Of a DNA stretch of 31,523 bases, positions 24,113 to 31,523 are shown piece after piece. Position 1 is the stretch's first letter. Every line of letters begins with the position of its first letter. The stretch lies in contig JBBQVP010000029.1 of NCBI GenBank assembly GCA_038211455.1, positions 1 to 31,523 on the forward strand, given 5' to 3'. Source of the DNA: SZAS-79 sp038211455 (GTDB lineage Bacteria; Pseudomonadota; Gammaproteobacteria; Burkholderiales; SG8-39). The translations under genes and the position numbers were made by a program. The notes under the pieces were generated by a model. That model worked only from the letters and a program-made list of their open reading frames with translations. It did not search any database and had not been told where the DNA came from.

Positions 24113-25474
24113 ATGTATAAATCCATCGCCCGCGACATCATCAAGCTCGGCTGGCCGGTCCTGATCGCCCAGCTGGCCGTGATGATCAACGGGGTCATCG
24201 ACACGATCATGGCGGGTCGCCTCGGTGCCGTGGACCTTGCCTCGGTCGGCGTGGGCGCGAGTATCTACATCAGCGTGTTCGTGACGCTGATGGGGGTGCT
24301 GCTCGCGCTGACCCCGGTGGTGGCGCAGCTCTGGGGCGCGGGCCGCTTCGCGGAGATCGGCGAGGAGGTGCGCCAAAGCCTGTGGCTCGGCAGCTTCCTC
24401 ACGCTGCTGGCCTTTGTGCTGATCTACTTCCCGGATCCCTTCCTGCGCCTGGCACAGGTCGCCCCGGAAGTGGAGCTAAAGACCCGCCAGTACCTGCGCA
24501 CCATCGCACTGGGCGTGCCGGCCATGCTGATGTTCCGCGTGTTCTACTCGTTCAGCACCGCGGTGTCCAAGCCCAGGATCATCATGGGGCTCAACCTGCT
24601 GGGCCTCGCGCTGAAGATCCCGCTCAACCTGGTGTTCATGCACGGCGCGCTTGGCATGCCCGCAATGGGTGGTCCGGGCTGCGCGGTATCCACCACGCTG
24701 ATCGCCTGGGTCACCGCGCTCACGGGGTGGTCCATCTGCCGGCTCGATCCCGCTTACCGGCCCTACCAGGTGTTCGCGCGCTGGTCCTGGCCCAAGCTTG
24801 ACGGGCAGCTCCGCCTGCTGAAGCTGGGCCTCCCGGTCGGCTTTACGTTCCTTGTCGACGTCACTTCGTTCACCTTCATGGCGCTGTTCATCGCCCGCCT
24901 GGGCACGGTCAACACGGGTGGGCACCAGATCGCCGCCAACCTGACCGCGTTGATCTACATGATGCCGCTGGCGATGGCGAGCGCCTCCGGGATCCTGGTC
25001 GGCCAGGCGATCGGTGCGGGCGACCTGCGCCGCGCCAGGCTCACCGGCGTGATGGGCATCGCGAGCGGATTCCTGTTTGCCTGCCTGGTCGGCGCTCTCG
25101 TCTGGCTTGCGCGCGAGCAGATTGCGGCCTTATACAGCCGCGATGCCGAGGTGCGTGCCATTGCGGCGACCCTGCTCGCATTCGTCGCGCGCTATCACCT
25201 GTTCGATGCCGCTTCCGCGGTCTCGGTCAGCGTGCTGCGGGGCTACAAGCGCACGGTGGTTCCGATGCTGTGCAACATCGTCGCGCTCTGGGGCGTGGGC
25301 CTGGGCGGCGGCTACCTGCTCGCGTTCGGCCACCTGCCCGGCATCGCAGGCCCCATGGGCGCGCAGGGGTTCTGGACTGCTGCAACCGCCGGGGTGCTGA
25401 CAGGGAGCGTGCTGATCATCGGGTACTTCATCCGCGTCAGCCGGGCGTACGGGCGCACGGATAAGCTGGAATAA
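24113..25474 (+). CDS. MATE family efflux transporter (NorM-like)
   Basis: This 453-residue inner-membrane protein has about twelve hydrophobic helices in two related halves. The N-terminal half begins with LGWPVLIAQLAVMINGVIDT, a characteristic MATE helix 1 with the family's VIDTIMAG segment. The second half begins near LKLGLPVGFTFLVDVTSF with the matching GGHQIAANL segment. MATE proteins export cationic drugs, metabolites or toxic compounds using sodium or proton gradients. No clear ribosome binding site precedes the ATG, so translation may depend on the hairpin region or on coupling. The SDR gene follows eight bases after the stop, which suggests a common transcript. The exported substrate is unknown. 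Confidence 0.93.
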   Translation: MYKSIARDIIKLGWPVLIAQLAVMINGVIDTIMAGRLGAVDLASVGVGASIYISVFVTLMGVLLALTPVVAQLWGAGRFAEIGEEVRQSLWLGSFLTLLAFVLIYFPDPFLRLAQVAPEVELKTRQYLRTIALGVPAMLMFRVFYSFSTAVSKPRIIMGLNLLGLALKIPLNLVFMHGALGMPAMGGPGCAVSTTLIAWVTALTGWSICRLDPAYRPYQVFARWSWPKLDGQLRLLKLGLPVGFTFLVDVTSFTFMALFIARLGTVNTGGHQIAANLTALIYMMPLAMASASGILVGQAIGAGDLRRARLTGVMGIASGFLFACLVGALVWLAREQIAALYSRDAEVRAIAATLLAFVARYHLFDAASAVSVSVLRGYKRTVVPMLCNIVALWGVGLGGGYLLAFGHLPGIAGPMGAQGFWTAATAGVLTGSVLIIGYFIRVSRAYGRTDKLE

Positions 25475-25482
25475 TCCGGGGC

Positions 25483-26253
25483 ATGACACCCAACCACAAA
25501 GTCGCCGTCGTCACCGGAGCGGCACGCGGCATTGGCCTTGCGATCGCGAAACGGTTTCTCGAAGAAGGCTATCGCGTCGCGCTGCTCGATATCGATGCCG
25601 CCGAACTCGCGCGGGCCGATTCACTGCTCGGGGAGGAGTCGCTGGCGATCACCTGCGATGTTTCGGATCAGCAGCAAGTGCGCGCCGCGGTGAAGGAAAT
25701 CACCGCGCGCTTCGGCCGGATCGACGCACTGGTGAACAACGCGGGTATCGCCGTGTTCAAGCCCCTGCTTGAGACCACACTGGAGGAATGGGAGCGCGTG
25801 CTGGCGGTGAACCTGACCGGTGCATTCATCTGCACACAGACCTGCGCGCCGGTAATGCTGAAGACCGGCGGCGGCGCGATCGTCAATATCGGCTCGATCT
25901 CGGGGCTGCGTGCAAGCACCTTGCGCGTGGCCTACGGCACCAGCAAGGCGGCGCTCGCCCACCTGACGCGGCAGCAGGCGGCCGAACTCGGCAACGCGGG
26001 CATCCGCGTCAATCTTGTCGCGCCCGGGCCGGTGGACACGGCGATGGCCAGGCTGGTGCACACCGCCGATATCCGCGCCGACTACCATGACGCGATCCCT
26101 CTCAACCGTTACGGGCTGGAAGAAGAAATCGCCGCCGCCGTATGGTTTCTCTGCAGCGACGCCGCAAGCTACGTCAACGGCCAGGCTTTGGCGGTCGACG
26201 GCGGGTTCGACGCTTCGGGGATCGGCCTACCGAGCCTGCGCAACGGGCTCTGA
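25483..26253 (+). CDS. Short-chain dehydrogenase/reductase (FabG-like SDR)
   Basis: This 256-residue classical SDR has TGAARGIG at 11-18 and Asp36/Asp38 after the second strand (LLDID), which favours NAD over NADP. NNAG is at 85-88 and the tetrad is Asn110, Ser138, Tyr151 and Lys155 (AYGTSKAAL). APGPVDTAM and VNGQALAVDGGF complete the family pattern. All catalytic residues are intact. It begins eight bases after the MATE stop; AATAAT lies seven bases before the ATG and includes the MATE stop codon, so it could have its own short-leader promoter as well. It runs convergent to the receiver-hydrolase gene. The substrate, a secondary alcohol or 3-oxoacyl compound, is unknown. Confidence 0.93.
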   Translation: MTPNHKVAVVTGAARGIGLAIAKRFLEEGYRVALLDIDAAELARADSLLGEESLAITCDVSDQQQVRAAVKEITARFGRIDALVNNAGIAVFKPLLETTLEEWERVLAVNLTGAFICTQTCAPVMLKTGGGAIVNIGSISGLRASTLRVAYGTSKAALAHLTRQQAAELGNAGIRVNLVAPGPVDTAMARLVHTADIRADYHDAIPLNRYGLEEEIAAAVWFLCSDAASYVNGQALAVDGGFDASGIGLPSLRNGL

Positions 26254-26314
26254 TCCCGCAAGCGGGTCCCCGTCCACGGCGGCCGACGCGCAGCAGCGCG
26301 CGCCGGATCCCGCA

Positions 26315-27532
26315 TCAGAGAACCAGCCTGAACTTCTCCGCAGGCGCATCGCATTCGACCCGGCCGCCGAGCCGCGCCACGTGGGCCCGCGTTTCGTCCA
26401 GCTTCAGGTCGATGTCGTCGTCCGACTGGTCCGGGTCGTGGTGGAACAGGTGCAGGCGCTTGACCTCAGCGCGCACCGCAAGGTCTGCAACCTCGCTCAC
26501 GCAGGAGTGGCCCCAGTCGACTTTCGATGGGTACTCGTGATCGCGGTAGGTCGTGTCGGTCACCAGCACTTCGGCACCACGCACGAAATCCGCGAGCCGT
26601 TCGAGGTAGCGCTCGTCGCGCCGCGGATCGCTCGGCAGGTAGAGCTCGTTGTCGGTGATGTAGCACACCGAGCGCCCGTGGTAAGTCACCTTGTACCCCA
26701 GGCAGGACCCGGGATGCTTGAGCAGCAGCGTGTCGATGCGCACCGCGCCGAACTCCAGGGTTTCCTCGCGCAGGTCGCGAAACACAAGGTGCGCGCCGAA
26801 TTCGCGGATCGTCACGGGGAAATAAACCCCTTCCATCTGTGCCGCGATCGCGCGCGCGATCGTGAGGTCGCCCTGGTAGGGACCGTAGATCTCGACCTGG
26901 TTGCCGCGGATGTAGAGCGGCGCAAAGAACGGAACCGTGTTGATGTGGTCCCAGTGGGTGTGCGATATGAAGATCCGCGCCGAGATGCGCGGCACCCCCG
27001 ACTTCATGATGTGGTCAGACAGCTGCTTGATCCCGGACCCGCAGTCGAAGATGTACATCGGCTCCCCACCAATGTCGATGCTCATGCACGAGGTGTTTCC
27101 GCCGCGCCGCAGCGTTCCCGGCCCGGGCACGGGGAGCGTGCCATGCACGCCCCAGTAGGTCACCGCCATCTGGTTGGACACGAACTCGTCGATCGAGGCC
27201 ATAAGGGTTTCAGGCCGGATCGGCTTGACGATGTAGCCGTCGGCACCCAGTTCGCGCGCGCGTCGACGGTCAAAATCGTAGGACTTGGCGGACAACACGA
27301 TGATCTTGACTGCGGCGAGGTCGGGGCGCCGGCGCAGTTCGCGGCACAATTCGAACCCGTCCATTACGGGCATCATCAGGTCGGTGATGACGCAGTCCGG
27401 CCGTTCGCCGGGAATTTCCTTCAGGGCCTGCTGGCTCGACCCGCTCGAGACCACGCTATGACCGGCCCCTTCCAGCACGCGCCTTAGCAGCGCGAGTATG
27501 TCCGGGTCGTCGTCGACGATATAGAACTTCAT
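26315..27532 (-). CDS. Response regulator fused to a metallo-beta-lactamase-fold hydrolase
   Basis: This 405-residue fusion has an N-terminal receiver (1-120): Asp7/Asp8, phosphoacceptor Asp51 in VITDLMMPVMDG, Ser81 in VLSAKS and Lys103 in IVKPIRP. Residues 122-405 are a metallo-beta-lactamase-type domain with the HxHxDH motif His191/His193/Asp195/His196 (SHTHWDHI), later ligand candidates His273 (LKHPGS) and Asp294 (YITDNE), and HHDP at about 364-367. All hydrolase metal positions look intact. Known MBL-fold enzymes include cyclic-nucleotide phosphodiesterases, RNases and lactonases; this one is closest in feel to the phosphodiesterase/RNase Z-like group, but I cannot assign it. There is no adjacent kinase; the nearest is at 19917-22316. 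The upstream ribosome binding site is weak (AGAGAG). An unusual and interesting architecture. Confidence 0.92.
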   Translation of the reverse strand: MKFYIVDDDPDILALLRRVLEGAGHSVVSSGSSQQALKEIPGERPDCVITDLMMPVMDGFELCRELRRRPDLAAVKIIVLSAKSYDFDRRRARELGADGYIVKPIRPETLMASIDEFVSNQMAVTYWGVHGTLPVPGPGTLRRGGNTSCMSIDIGGEPMYIFDCGSGIKQLSDHIMKSGVPRISARIFISHTHWDHINTVPFFAPLYIRGNQVEIYGPYQGDLTIARAIAAQMEGVYFPVTIREFGAHLVFRDLREETLEFGAVRIDTLLLKHPGSCLGYKVTYHGRSVCYITDNELYLPSDPRRDERYLERLADFVRGAEVLVTDTTYRDHEYPSKVDWGHSCVSEVADLAVRAEVKRLHLFHHDPDQSDDDIDLKLDETRAHVARLGGRVECDAPAEKFRLVL

Positions 27533-27561
27533 TTGCTCTCTTGTCGGTGCTGCGCGATGCT

Positions 27562-28205
27562 TCAGTCGGCCGGTCGCCGTCCTTCGAATGCATCCGCCAG
27601 CAAAGATAATACGCCTTCATAAGCGATCTCCCGCGGATTCGGATACGGACTCGCAGTCGCAATCCGCGCCGCGCGCTCCAACCCGTCCGCCGGCATGCCG
27701 ATGTCTGAGAGACGCATTTTCAGGCCGAGCTTTTTCTCCAGATCGTAGAGCCCCTGCGGCGCATCGCTGGCGCCCAGCGCGCGCGCCACCCGCGCCATTG
27801 CCTCCGGCGCCGCGTCCCGGTTGTAGCGTGCGGCGTGGGGCAGCACGATGCTGTGGGTTTCTGCGTGCGGCAGGTTGAAGGTTCCGCCAAGCACATGGCA
27901 GAGCTTGTGGTGCAGGCCCATGCCGACGGTCGCAAACGACACGCCGGCCAGCCAGGCGCCATACAGCGCATCCTGGCGTCCTCGGCCACTTCGACCGGCA
28001 CATGCATAACGGCACGGTCGTAAACACCGGCGAGCTTGTCGCCAAGGCGGTCGGCAACCGCGCGGACAGTAGCGCCCCGCCCCGGTGTGGACAGCAGCAG
28101 CGCGCGCTTCGCGCCGAGGCGGTCGACCTCTTCAGCGAGCCGCACGATGCTCCCCGCGCCGAATACGACGCGCATCGGCAGTCCGGTGTAGATGAAGTCA
28201 TTCAC
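27562..28205 (-). pseudogene. Maleylacetate reductase / iron-type alcohol dehydrogenase remnant with internal deletion
   Basis: The N-terminal piece (MNDFIYTGLPMRVVFGAG to VEVAEDAR, about 78 residues from ATG at 28205) and the C-terminal piece (DALYGAWLAGVSFATVGMG to the stop at 27562, about 136 residues) both look like maleylacetate reductase, but they join near 27970-27975 in different frames. The family is about 350 residues, so roughly 140 residues are missing, including the GGGS nucleotide-binding loop; the retained half still has His-rich motifs (HHKLCH, LPHAETH). The frame after the junction on the N-terminal side continues into nonsense. The family reduces maleylacetate to 3-oxoadipate in chloroaromatic and resorcinol breakdown. 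A real deletion or an assembly collapse are both possible. Confidence 0.8.
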
Positions 28206-28364
28206 CCCAGATATTCCTTGTGAAGTTCAGGTTGTAAAACTCCCATGACGCCAGCCGGCGTGAGGCACATGCGCAGTGTAGCCGAGCGAAAAATCCGGGC
28301 GCACCTTCTACGTCGATGATGCAGTGCGCCATTCTTCTTTGCCAACACGGGCAAATTAGTCGGC

Positions 28365-28370
28365 TACAAT
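28365..28370 (+). promoter_or_regulatory. -10 box before the ABC-transporter operon
   Basis: TACAAT lies seven bases before an ATG at 28378 and 52 bases before the ATG at 28423 that has the strong ribosome binding site. The -35 region is weak. The 217-base gap 28206-28422 holds no other obvious element. Confidence 0.4.
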
Positions 28371-28422
28371 CCGCCGCATGCGACCCTTGCACAAGACGGG
28401 GCGTCAAGCCTCAGGAGGAGGG

Positions 28423-29238
28423 ATGCAGCAGACAGAAGCGACCATCGCAGGCAGCGCGCCAGGCACAAGCGCGGGCCGCCTTCTCGAGGTGGAGAGCGTC
28501 TCGGTGCGATTCGGCGGAATCATTGCATTGGACGGTGTTTCGTTCGATGTGCCCAACGGCCAGATCGTCGGGCTGATCGGGCCGAACGGAGCGGGCAAGA
28601 CCACGCTGTTCAACTGCCTGTCGCGCCTGTACAACTGCGACAGTGGCCGGATCACCTTCGATGGCCGGCCACTGCTTGAAGTGCCGGTCCATGGAATCGC
28701 GGGCCTGGGCATCGGACGCACGTTCCAGAACCTTGCGCTGTTCCGTACGATGTCGGTGCTGGACAACGTCAAGCTCGGCCGTCATTGCCGCACCTCCAGC
28801 GGATTTCTCGCGAATGCGCTGCGCTTTCCAGGCGTTTTTAGCGAGGAAAAAGCGTCCACGGCAAAGGCGCGCGAACTCATCAATTTTCTCGATCTCGACG
28901 CGGTAGCCGACATGCGTGTTTCCGACCTGCCGTTCGGCACGCAGAAGCGGGTGGAACTCGCGCGCGCGCTCGCAGCAGAGCCGAAGCTTCTGCTCCTTGA
29001 CGAACCGGCCAGCGGACTCAACCACGAAGAAGTCGGCGCGCTGGGAGACCTGATTCGCCACATCCGCGACCGCCAGCACGTCACCGTGCTGCTGGTGGAG
29101 CACCATATGAGCCTGGTAATGAACGTTTCCGACAAGGTCGTGGCGCTCAACTTTGGCCGCAAGATCGCCGACGGAACCCCTGCCGAGGTGCAGCGCCATC
29201 CGGAAGTGATCCAGGCCTATCTCGGGGACGCACACTGA
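28423..29238 (+). CDS. livG: ABC transporter ATP-binding protein, LivG type
   Basis: This 271-residue ATPase belongs to a branched-chain amino-acid-type importer. Walker A is GPNGAGKT (53-60), followed by the Q-loop FQNLALF, the LivG-type signature LPFGTQKRVELARAL from about 169, Walker B LLLLDEP (188-194) and the switch His227 in VEHHM. The signature lacks the full LSGGQ, as is normal for LivG. The ATG at 28423 directly follows GGAGGAGGG; an in-frame ATG at 28378 sits seven bases after a -10 box and could give a leaderless, 15-residue-longer form. The stop overlaps the LivF start by one base. The ligand may be an amino acid, amide, urea or aromatic acid; no binding-protein gene is in view. 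Confidence 0.94.
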   Translation: MQQTEATIAGSAPGTSAGRLLEVESVSVRFGGIIALDGVSFDVPNGQIVGLIGPNGAGKTTLFNCLSRLYNCDSGRITFDGRPLLEVPVHGIAGLGIGRTFQNLALFRTMSVLDNVKLGRHCRTSSGFLANALRFPGVFSEEKASTAKARELINFLDLDAVADMRVSDLPFGTQKRVELARALAAEPKLLLLDEPASGLNHEEVGALGDLIRHIRDRQHVTVLLVEHHMSLVMNVSDKVVALNFGRKIADGTPAEVQRHPEVIQAYLGDAH

Positions 29239-29951
29239 TGGCCGCCCTGCTTGAAGTCACCGGCCTGCACGCCGCGTACGGCCTGACGCGGGTGCTTCAC
29301 GGTATCGATTTCAGCCTTGAGGAAGGGTCCATCACCGCCCTGCTTGGCGCCAACGGGGCCGGCAAGACCACAACGCTGAGGGCGCTCTGCGGCATGGTCG
29401 ATACCCGGGGTTCGGTCCGCTTCGGCGGCGCGCAGATTGAAAAGAAGGCGACCGAGGACATCGTCCGGCTCGGGATCGCGCACGTACCCGATGGGCGCGG
29501 CACCTTCGGACACCTGACCACCGAGGAGAACCTGCGCGTTGGAGCGTACGTGCGCAAGGACAGGCGATCGGTGGAAGCTGATTTCGAGCGGATTTACGGA
29601 CTCTTCCCGCGCCTCAAGGAGCGCCGCCACCAGCAGGCCGGCACGCTTTCGGGCGGCGAGCAGCAGATGCTCGCCGTGTCGCGCGCCCTGATGCTCAAGC
29701 CACGGCTCCTTCTCCTGGACGAGCCCTCGTTCGGGCTGGCGCCACTCATCGTGAAGGAGATCTTCGGGATCATGCGTTCCATCAACGAAGCGGAAAAGGT
29801 CAGCATCCTGCTCGTAGAGCAGAACGCGGCGATGGCGCTGGACCTCGCGGATCGCGCTTACGTCATCGAGACGGGCCGGGTCGTCCTTTCAGGCTCCTCG
29901 GACGAAATCAAGAAGGACGAGGCGGTGCGCCGCTCGTACCTCGGCTACTAG
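29238..29951 (+). CDS. livF: ABC transporter ATP-binding protein, LivF type
   Basis: This 237-residue ATPase pairs with LivG. Walker A is GANGAGKT (37-44), the signature LSGGEQQ is at 137-143, Walker B LLLLDEPSFGL at about 157-167 and the switch region LLVEQNAAMA carries Gln/Asn in place of His, as usual for LivF. The region APLIVKEIF is the LivF-typical stretch after Walker B. The ATG shares a base with the LivG stop (TGATG), so translation is coupled. All nucleotide-binding motifs are intact. It acts at the inner face of the membrane with LivH/LivM. Confidence 0.95.
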   Translation: MAALLEVTGLHAAYGLTRVLHGIDFSLEEGSITALLGANGAGKTTTLRALCGMVDTRGSVRFGGAQIEKKATEDIVRLGIAHVPDGRGTFGHLTTEENLRVGAYVRKDRRSVEADFERIYGLFPRLKERRHQQAGTLSGGEQQMLAVSRALMLKPRLLLLDEPSFGLAPLIVKEIFGIMRSINEAEKVSILLVEQNAAMALDLADRAYVIETGRVVLSGSSDEIKKDEAVRRSYLGY

Positions 29952-29976
29952 GCCAGGGAACCAAGAGGAAAACTTC

Positions 29977-30849
29977 GTGGACGCTTTTCTCCAGCAATTT
30001 TTCGCCGGCCTAGCGACAGGCGGTATCTACGCCAGCGTGGCGCTGGCCCTGGTCATGATCTACCAGGCGACACACCACCTCAATTTTGCGCAGGGCGAGA
30101 TGGCCATGTTCAGCACGTATATGGCGTGGAGCATGATCAACGCGGGCTTTGGCTACTGGACCGCGTTTTTCCTCACAGTCATCCTGTCATTCGTGCTCGG
30201 CGTGGTCATCGAGCGCGTGATCATCCGTCCGGTCGAGAACGCCCCCGTTCTTTCGGTGGTGGTTGTGTTCATCGGTCTGCTCGTCATCTTCAACAGCGTC
30301 ACCGGCTGGATCTACACCTACACGATCAAGACCTTCCCCAGCCCCTTCCCGGAAGCGCCGCTGTTCGGCAATCGCTTTGTTTCCTCACACCAGATCGGCG
30401 CGATCGGGATCACGCTGGTCGTGCTCCTGCTTCTGTTCTCATTCTTCCGCTTCACTTCGCTCGGGCTCGCGATGCGCGCCGCAGCGCAGAACCCGGTTTC
30501 CGCCAAGCTGGTCGGCATCCGTGTGGGCTGGATGCTGGCGCTGGGATGGGGGCTTGCCGCAGCGATCGGCTCGGTCGCCGGCATGATGGTTGCGCCTATC
30601 GTGTTTCTTGACCCCAACATGATGGCGGGCATCCTGCTGTACGCGTTTGCCGCCGCATTGGTGGGCGGCGTCGACAACCCGGGCGGCGCGGTATTCGGCG
30701 GGTTCCTCGTCGGCGTGCTGGAAAACCTGCTCGGCGCGTTCGTGATCGGCAATGAATTGAAACTCGCGGTGGCGCTGGTGCTGATCATCGGCGTGCTGAC
30801 AGTCAAGCCTTCGGGCTTCTTCGGCAAAGTCCATGTGAGCCGCGTATGA
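29977..30849 (+). CDS. livH: Branched-chain amino-acid-type ABC permease, LivH type
   Basis: This 290-residue inner-membrane permease has about eight hydrophobic helices and the family sequence GGIYASVALALVMIYQATHHLNFAQGEMAMF near the N-terminus. A conserved C-terminal region (LVGGVDNPGGAVFGGFLVGVLEN) also matches the LivH family. GTG at 29977 is preceded by AGAGGAA seven bases upstream and gives a short hydrophobic start. Its stop overlaps the LivM start as ATGA. It forms the translocation path with LivM. The substrate is not determined by the sequence. Confidence 0.94.
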   Translation: MDAFLQQFFAGLATGGIYASVALALVMIYQATHHLNFAQGEMAMFSTYMAWSMINAGFGYWTAFFLTVILSFVLGVVIERVIIRPVENAPVLSVVVVFIGLLVIFNSVTGWIYTYTIKTFPSPFPEAPLFGNRFVSSHQIGAIGITLVVLLLLFSFFRFTSLGLAMRAAAQNPVSAKLVGIRVGWMLALGWGLAAAIGSVAGMMVAPIVFLDPNMMAGILLYAFAAALVGGVDNPGGAVFGGFLVGVLENLLGAFVIGNELKLAVALVLIIGVLTVKPSGFFGKVHVSRV

Positions 30850-31523
30850 ACAAGCGCACCCTGATCGTCATCCTGGTGGCGCTGGCGCTCGCCTGCGCGC
30901 TGCCGTTTGTGGTGAGTAACTATCGTACCTTCCAGTTCACGCTGGTCCTGGTCTACTCCATCGCCCTGCTGGGCCTGAACCTGCTGACCGGGTACAACGG
31001 CCAGATCTCCCTGGGTCACGGCGCGTTCTACGCGATCGGCGCGTACACCGCCGCGATCCTGATGGACAAGTATGGCTTTCCCTATTGGGCGACCCTGCCG
31101 ATCGCCGGCGTGGTCTGCCTGATCGTGGGGTTCCTGTTCGGCCTGCCCGCGCTGCGCCTGGAGGGCCTTTATCTTGCGCTGGCCACGTTTGCGCTGGGCG
31201 TGTCGCTGCCGCCCTTGCTCAAGTACCACCACCTCGAGTACTGGACGGGCGGGGTGCAGGGCATCGTGATCAACAAGCCGGACCCGCCGTTCGGCCTGCC
31301 GATCACTCCGGATCAATGGTTGTACTACTTCACGCTCGCCGTCATGGTCCTGATGTTCTTCTTCGCCTGGAATCTGCTCCGGGGCCGCATCGGGCGGGCG
31401 CTGATGGCGATCCGCGACCAGCATGTGGCCGCCGAAGCCATGGGCGTCAATAATGCGATCTTCAAGTCGCTCACGTTCGGCGTGTCCGCGCTCTATACCG
31501 GGGTCGCCGGCGCCCTGGGCGCG
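30846..31523 (+). CDS. livM: Branched-chain amino-acid-type ABC permease, LivM type, 3'-truncated by window edge
   Basis: An open frame runs from ATG at 30846 (ATGA overlap with the LivH stop) to the end of the window, 226 codons without a stop. The LivM signature LLTGYNGQISLGHGAFYAIGAY is seen at residues 40-62, and RIGRALMAIRDQHVAAEAMGV at about 180-200 is the EAA-like cytoplasmic loop that contacts the ATPases. At least five hydrophobic helices are visible. The family is about 300-350 residues, so roughly a third is missing. A substrate-binding protein gene probably lies just beyond the window, as is common for this operon type. Confidence 0.93.
   Translation, partial: MNKRTLIVILVALALACALPFVVSNYRTFQFTLVLVYSIALLGLNLLTGYNGQISLGHGAFYAIGAYTAAILMDKYGFPYWATLPIAGVVCLIVGFLFGLPALRLEGLYLALATFALGVSLPPLLKYHHLEYWTGGVQGIVINKPDPPFGLPITPDQWLYYFTLAVMVLMFFFAWNLLRGRIGRALMAIRDQHVAAEAMGVNNAIFKSLTFGVSALYTGVAGALGA

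Noticed and set aside
26254..26266. CCCG-CAAG-CGGG hairpin after the SDR gene as a terminator
   Set aside because: The stem is only four to five base pairs and no T-run follows; such stems are frequent by chance in this GC-rich sequence.
26015..27487. Plus-strand open frame running through the receiver-hydrolase gene
   Set aside because: It is the SDR read out of frame followed by antisense of the receiver-MBL gene; no motif supports it.

Overview
The window is a gene-dense, GC-rich bacterial chromosome segment. It most likely comes from a betaproteobacterium (Burkholderiales-like). The evidence is the strong G/C bias at third codon positions, a Bug-type tricarboxylate-transport binding protein, several TACAAT/TATAAT -10 boxes close to start codons, and a catabolic gene set typical of that group. 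This placement is inference; no rRNA or marker gene is present. I saw no tRNA, insertion sequence, prophage or CRISPR.

Layout. (1) Positions 1-5043, plus strand: the 3' part of a type II haloacid dehalogenase, an amidase, a D-2-hydroxyacid dehydrogenase, an Old Yellow Enzyme and an SDR. This is a compact catabolic run that could take an amide or haloacid through a 2-hydroxyacid to a 2-oxoacid. (2) Positions 5170-10672, minus strand: an exported protein of unknown function, an alpha/beta-hydrolase fused to a class III nucleotidyl cyclase, two overlapping 2-hydroxyacid dehydrogenases, an MFS transporter and a possible 55-residue membrane protein. (3) Positions 10845-12530, plus strand: a D-aminoacylase-like amidohydrolase. 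(4) Positions 12537-17373, minus strand: a VOC protein, a Bug substrate-binding protein, a cyclase-TolB-like-TPR protein and an NAD-dependent epimerase. (5) Positions 17518-18234, minus strand: a Phd/VapC toxin-antitoxin pair with a tandem-repeat operator candidate. (6) Positions 18419-22316, minus strand: a tightly overlapped signalling operon of sensor kinase, single-domain receiver and receiver-cyclase. (7) Positions 22412-26253, plus strand: an acyl-CoA synthetase, a MATE exporter and an SDR. (8) Positions 26315-28205, minus strand: a receiver-metallo-beta-lactamase fusion and a broken maleylacetate reductase gene. (9) Positions 28423 to the end, plus strand: a branched-chain amino-acid-type ABC importer (two ATPases, two permeases, the last cut by the window end).

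The most distinctive theme is cyclic-nucleotide and phosphorelay signalling mixed with catabolism. Three class III cyclases with three different partner modules (alpha/beta-hydrolase, TolB-like/TPR, receiver) lie within about 14 kb. A receiver fused to a metallo-hydrolase lies about 4 kb beyond the kinase operon. A plausible but unproven reading is that the kinase operon controls cyclic nucleotide synthesis and the receiver-hydrolase acts in the same or an opposing branch.

Boundary genes at both ends are incomplete. Several start sites were chosen over longer readings because of ribosome binding sites or 4-base overlaps, as noted in each entry.
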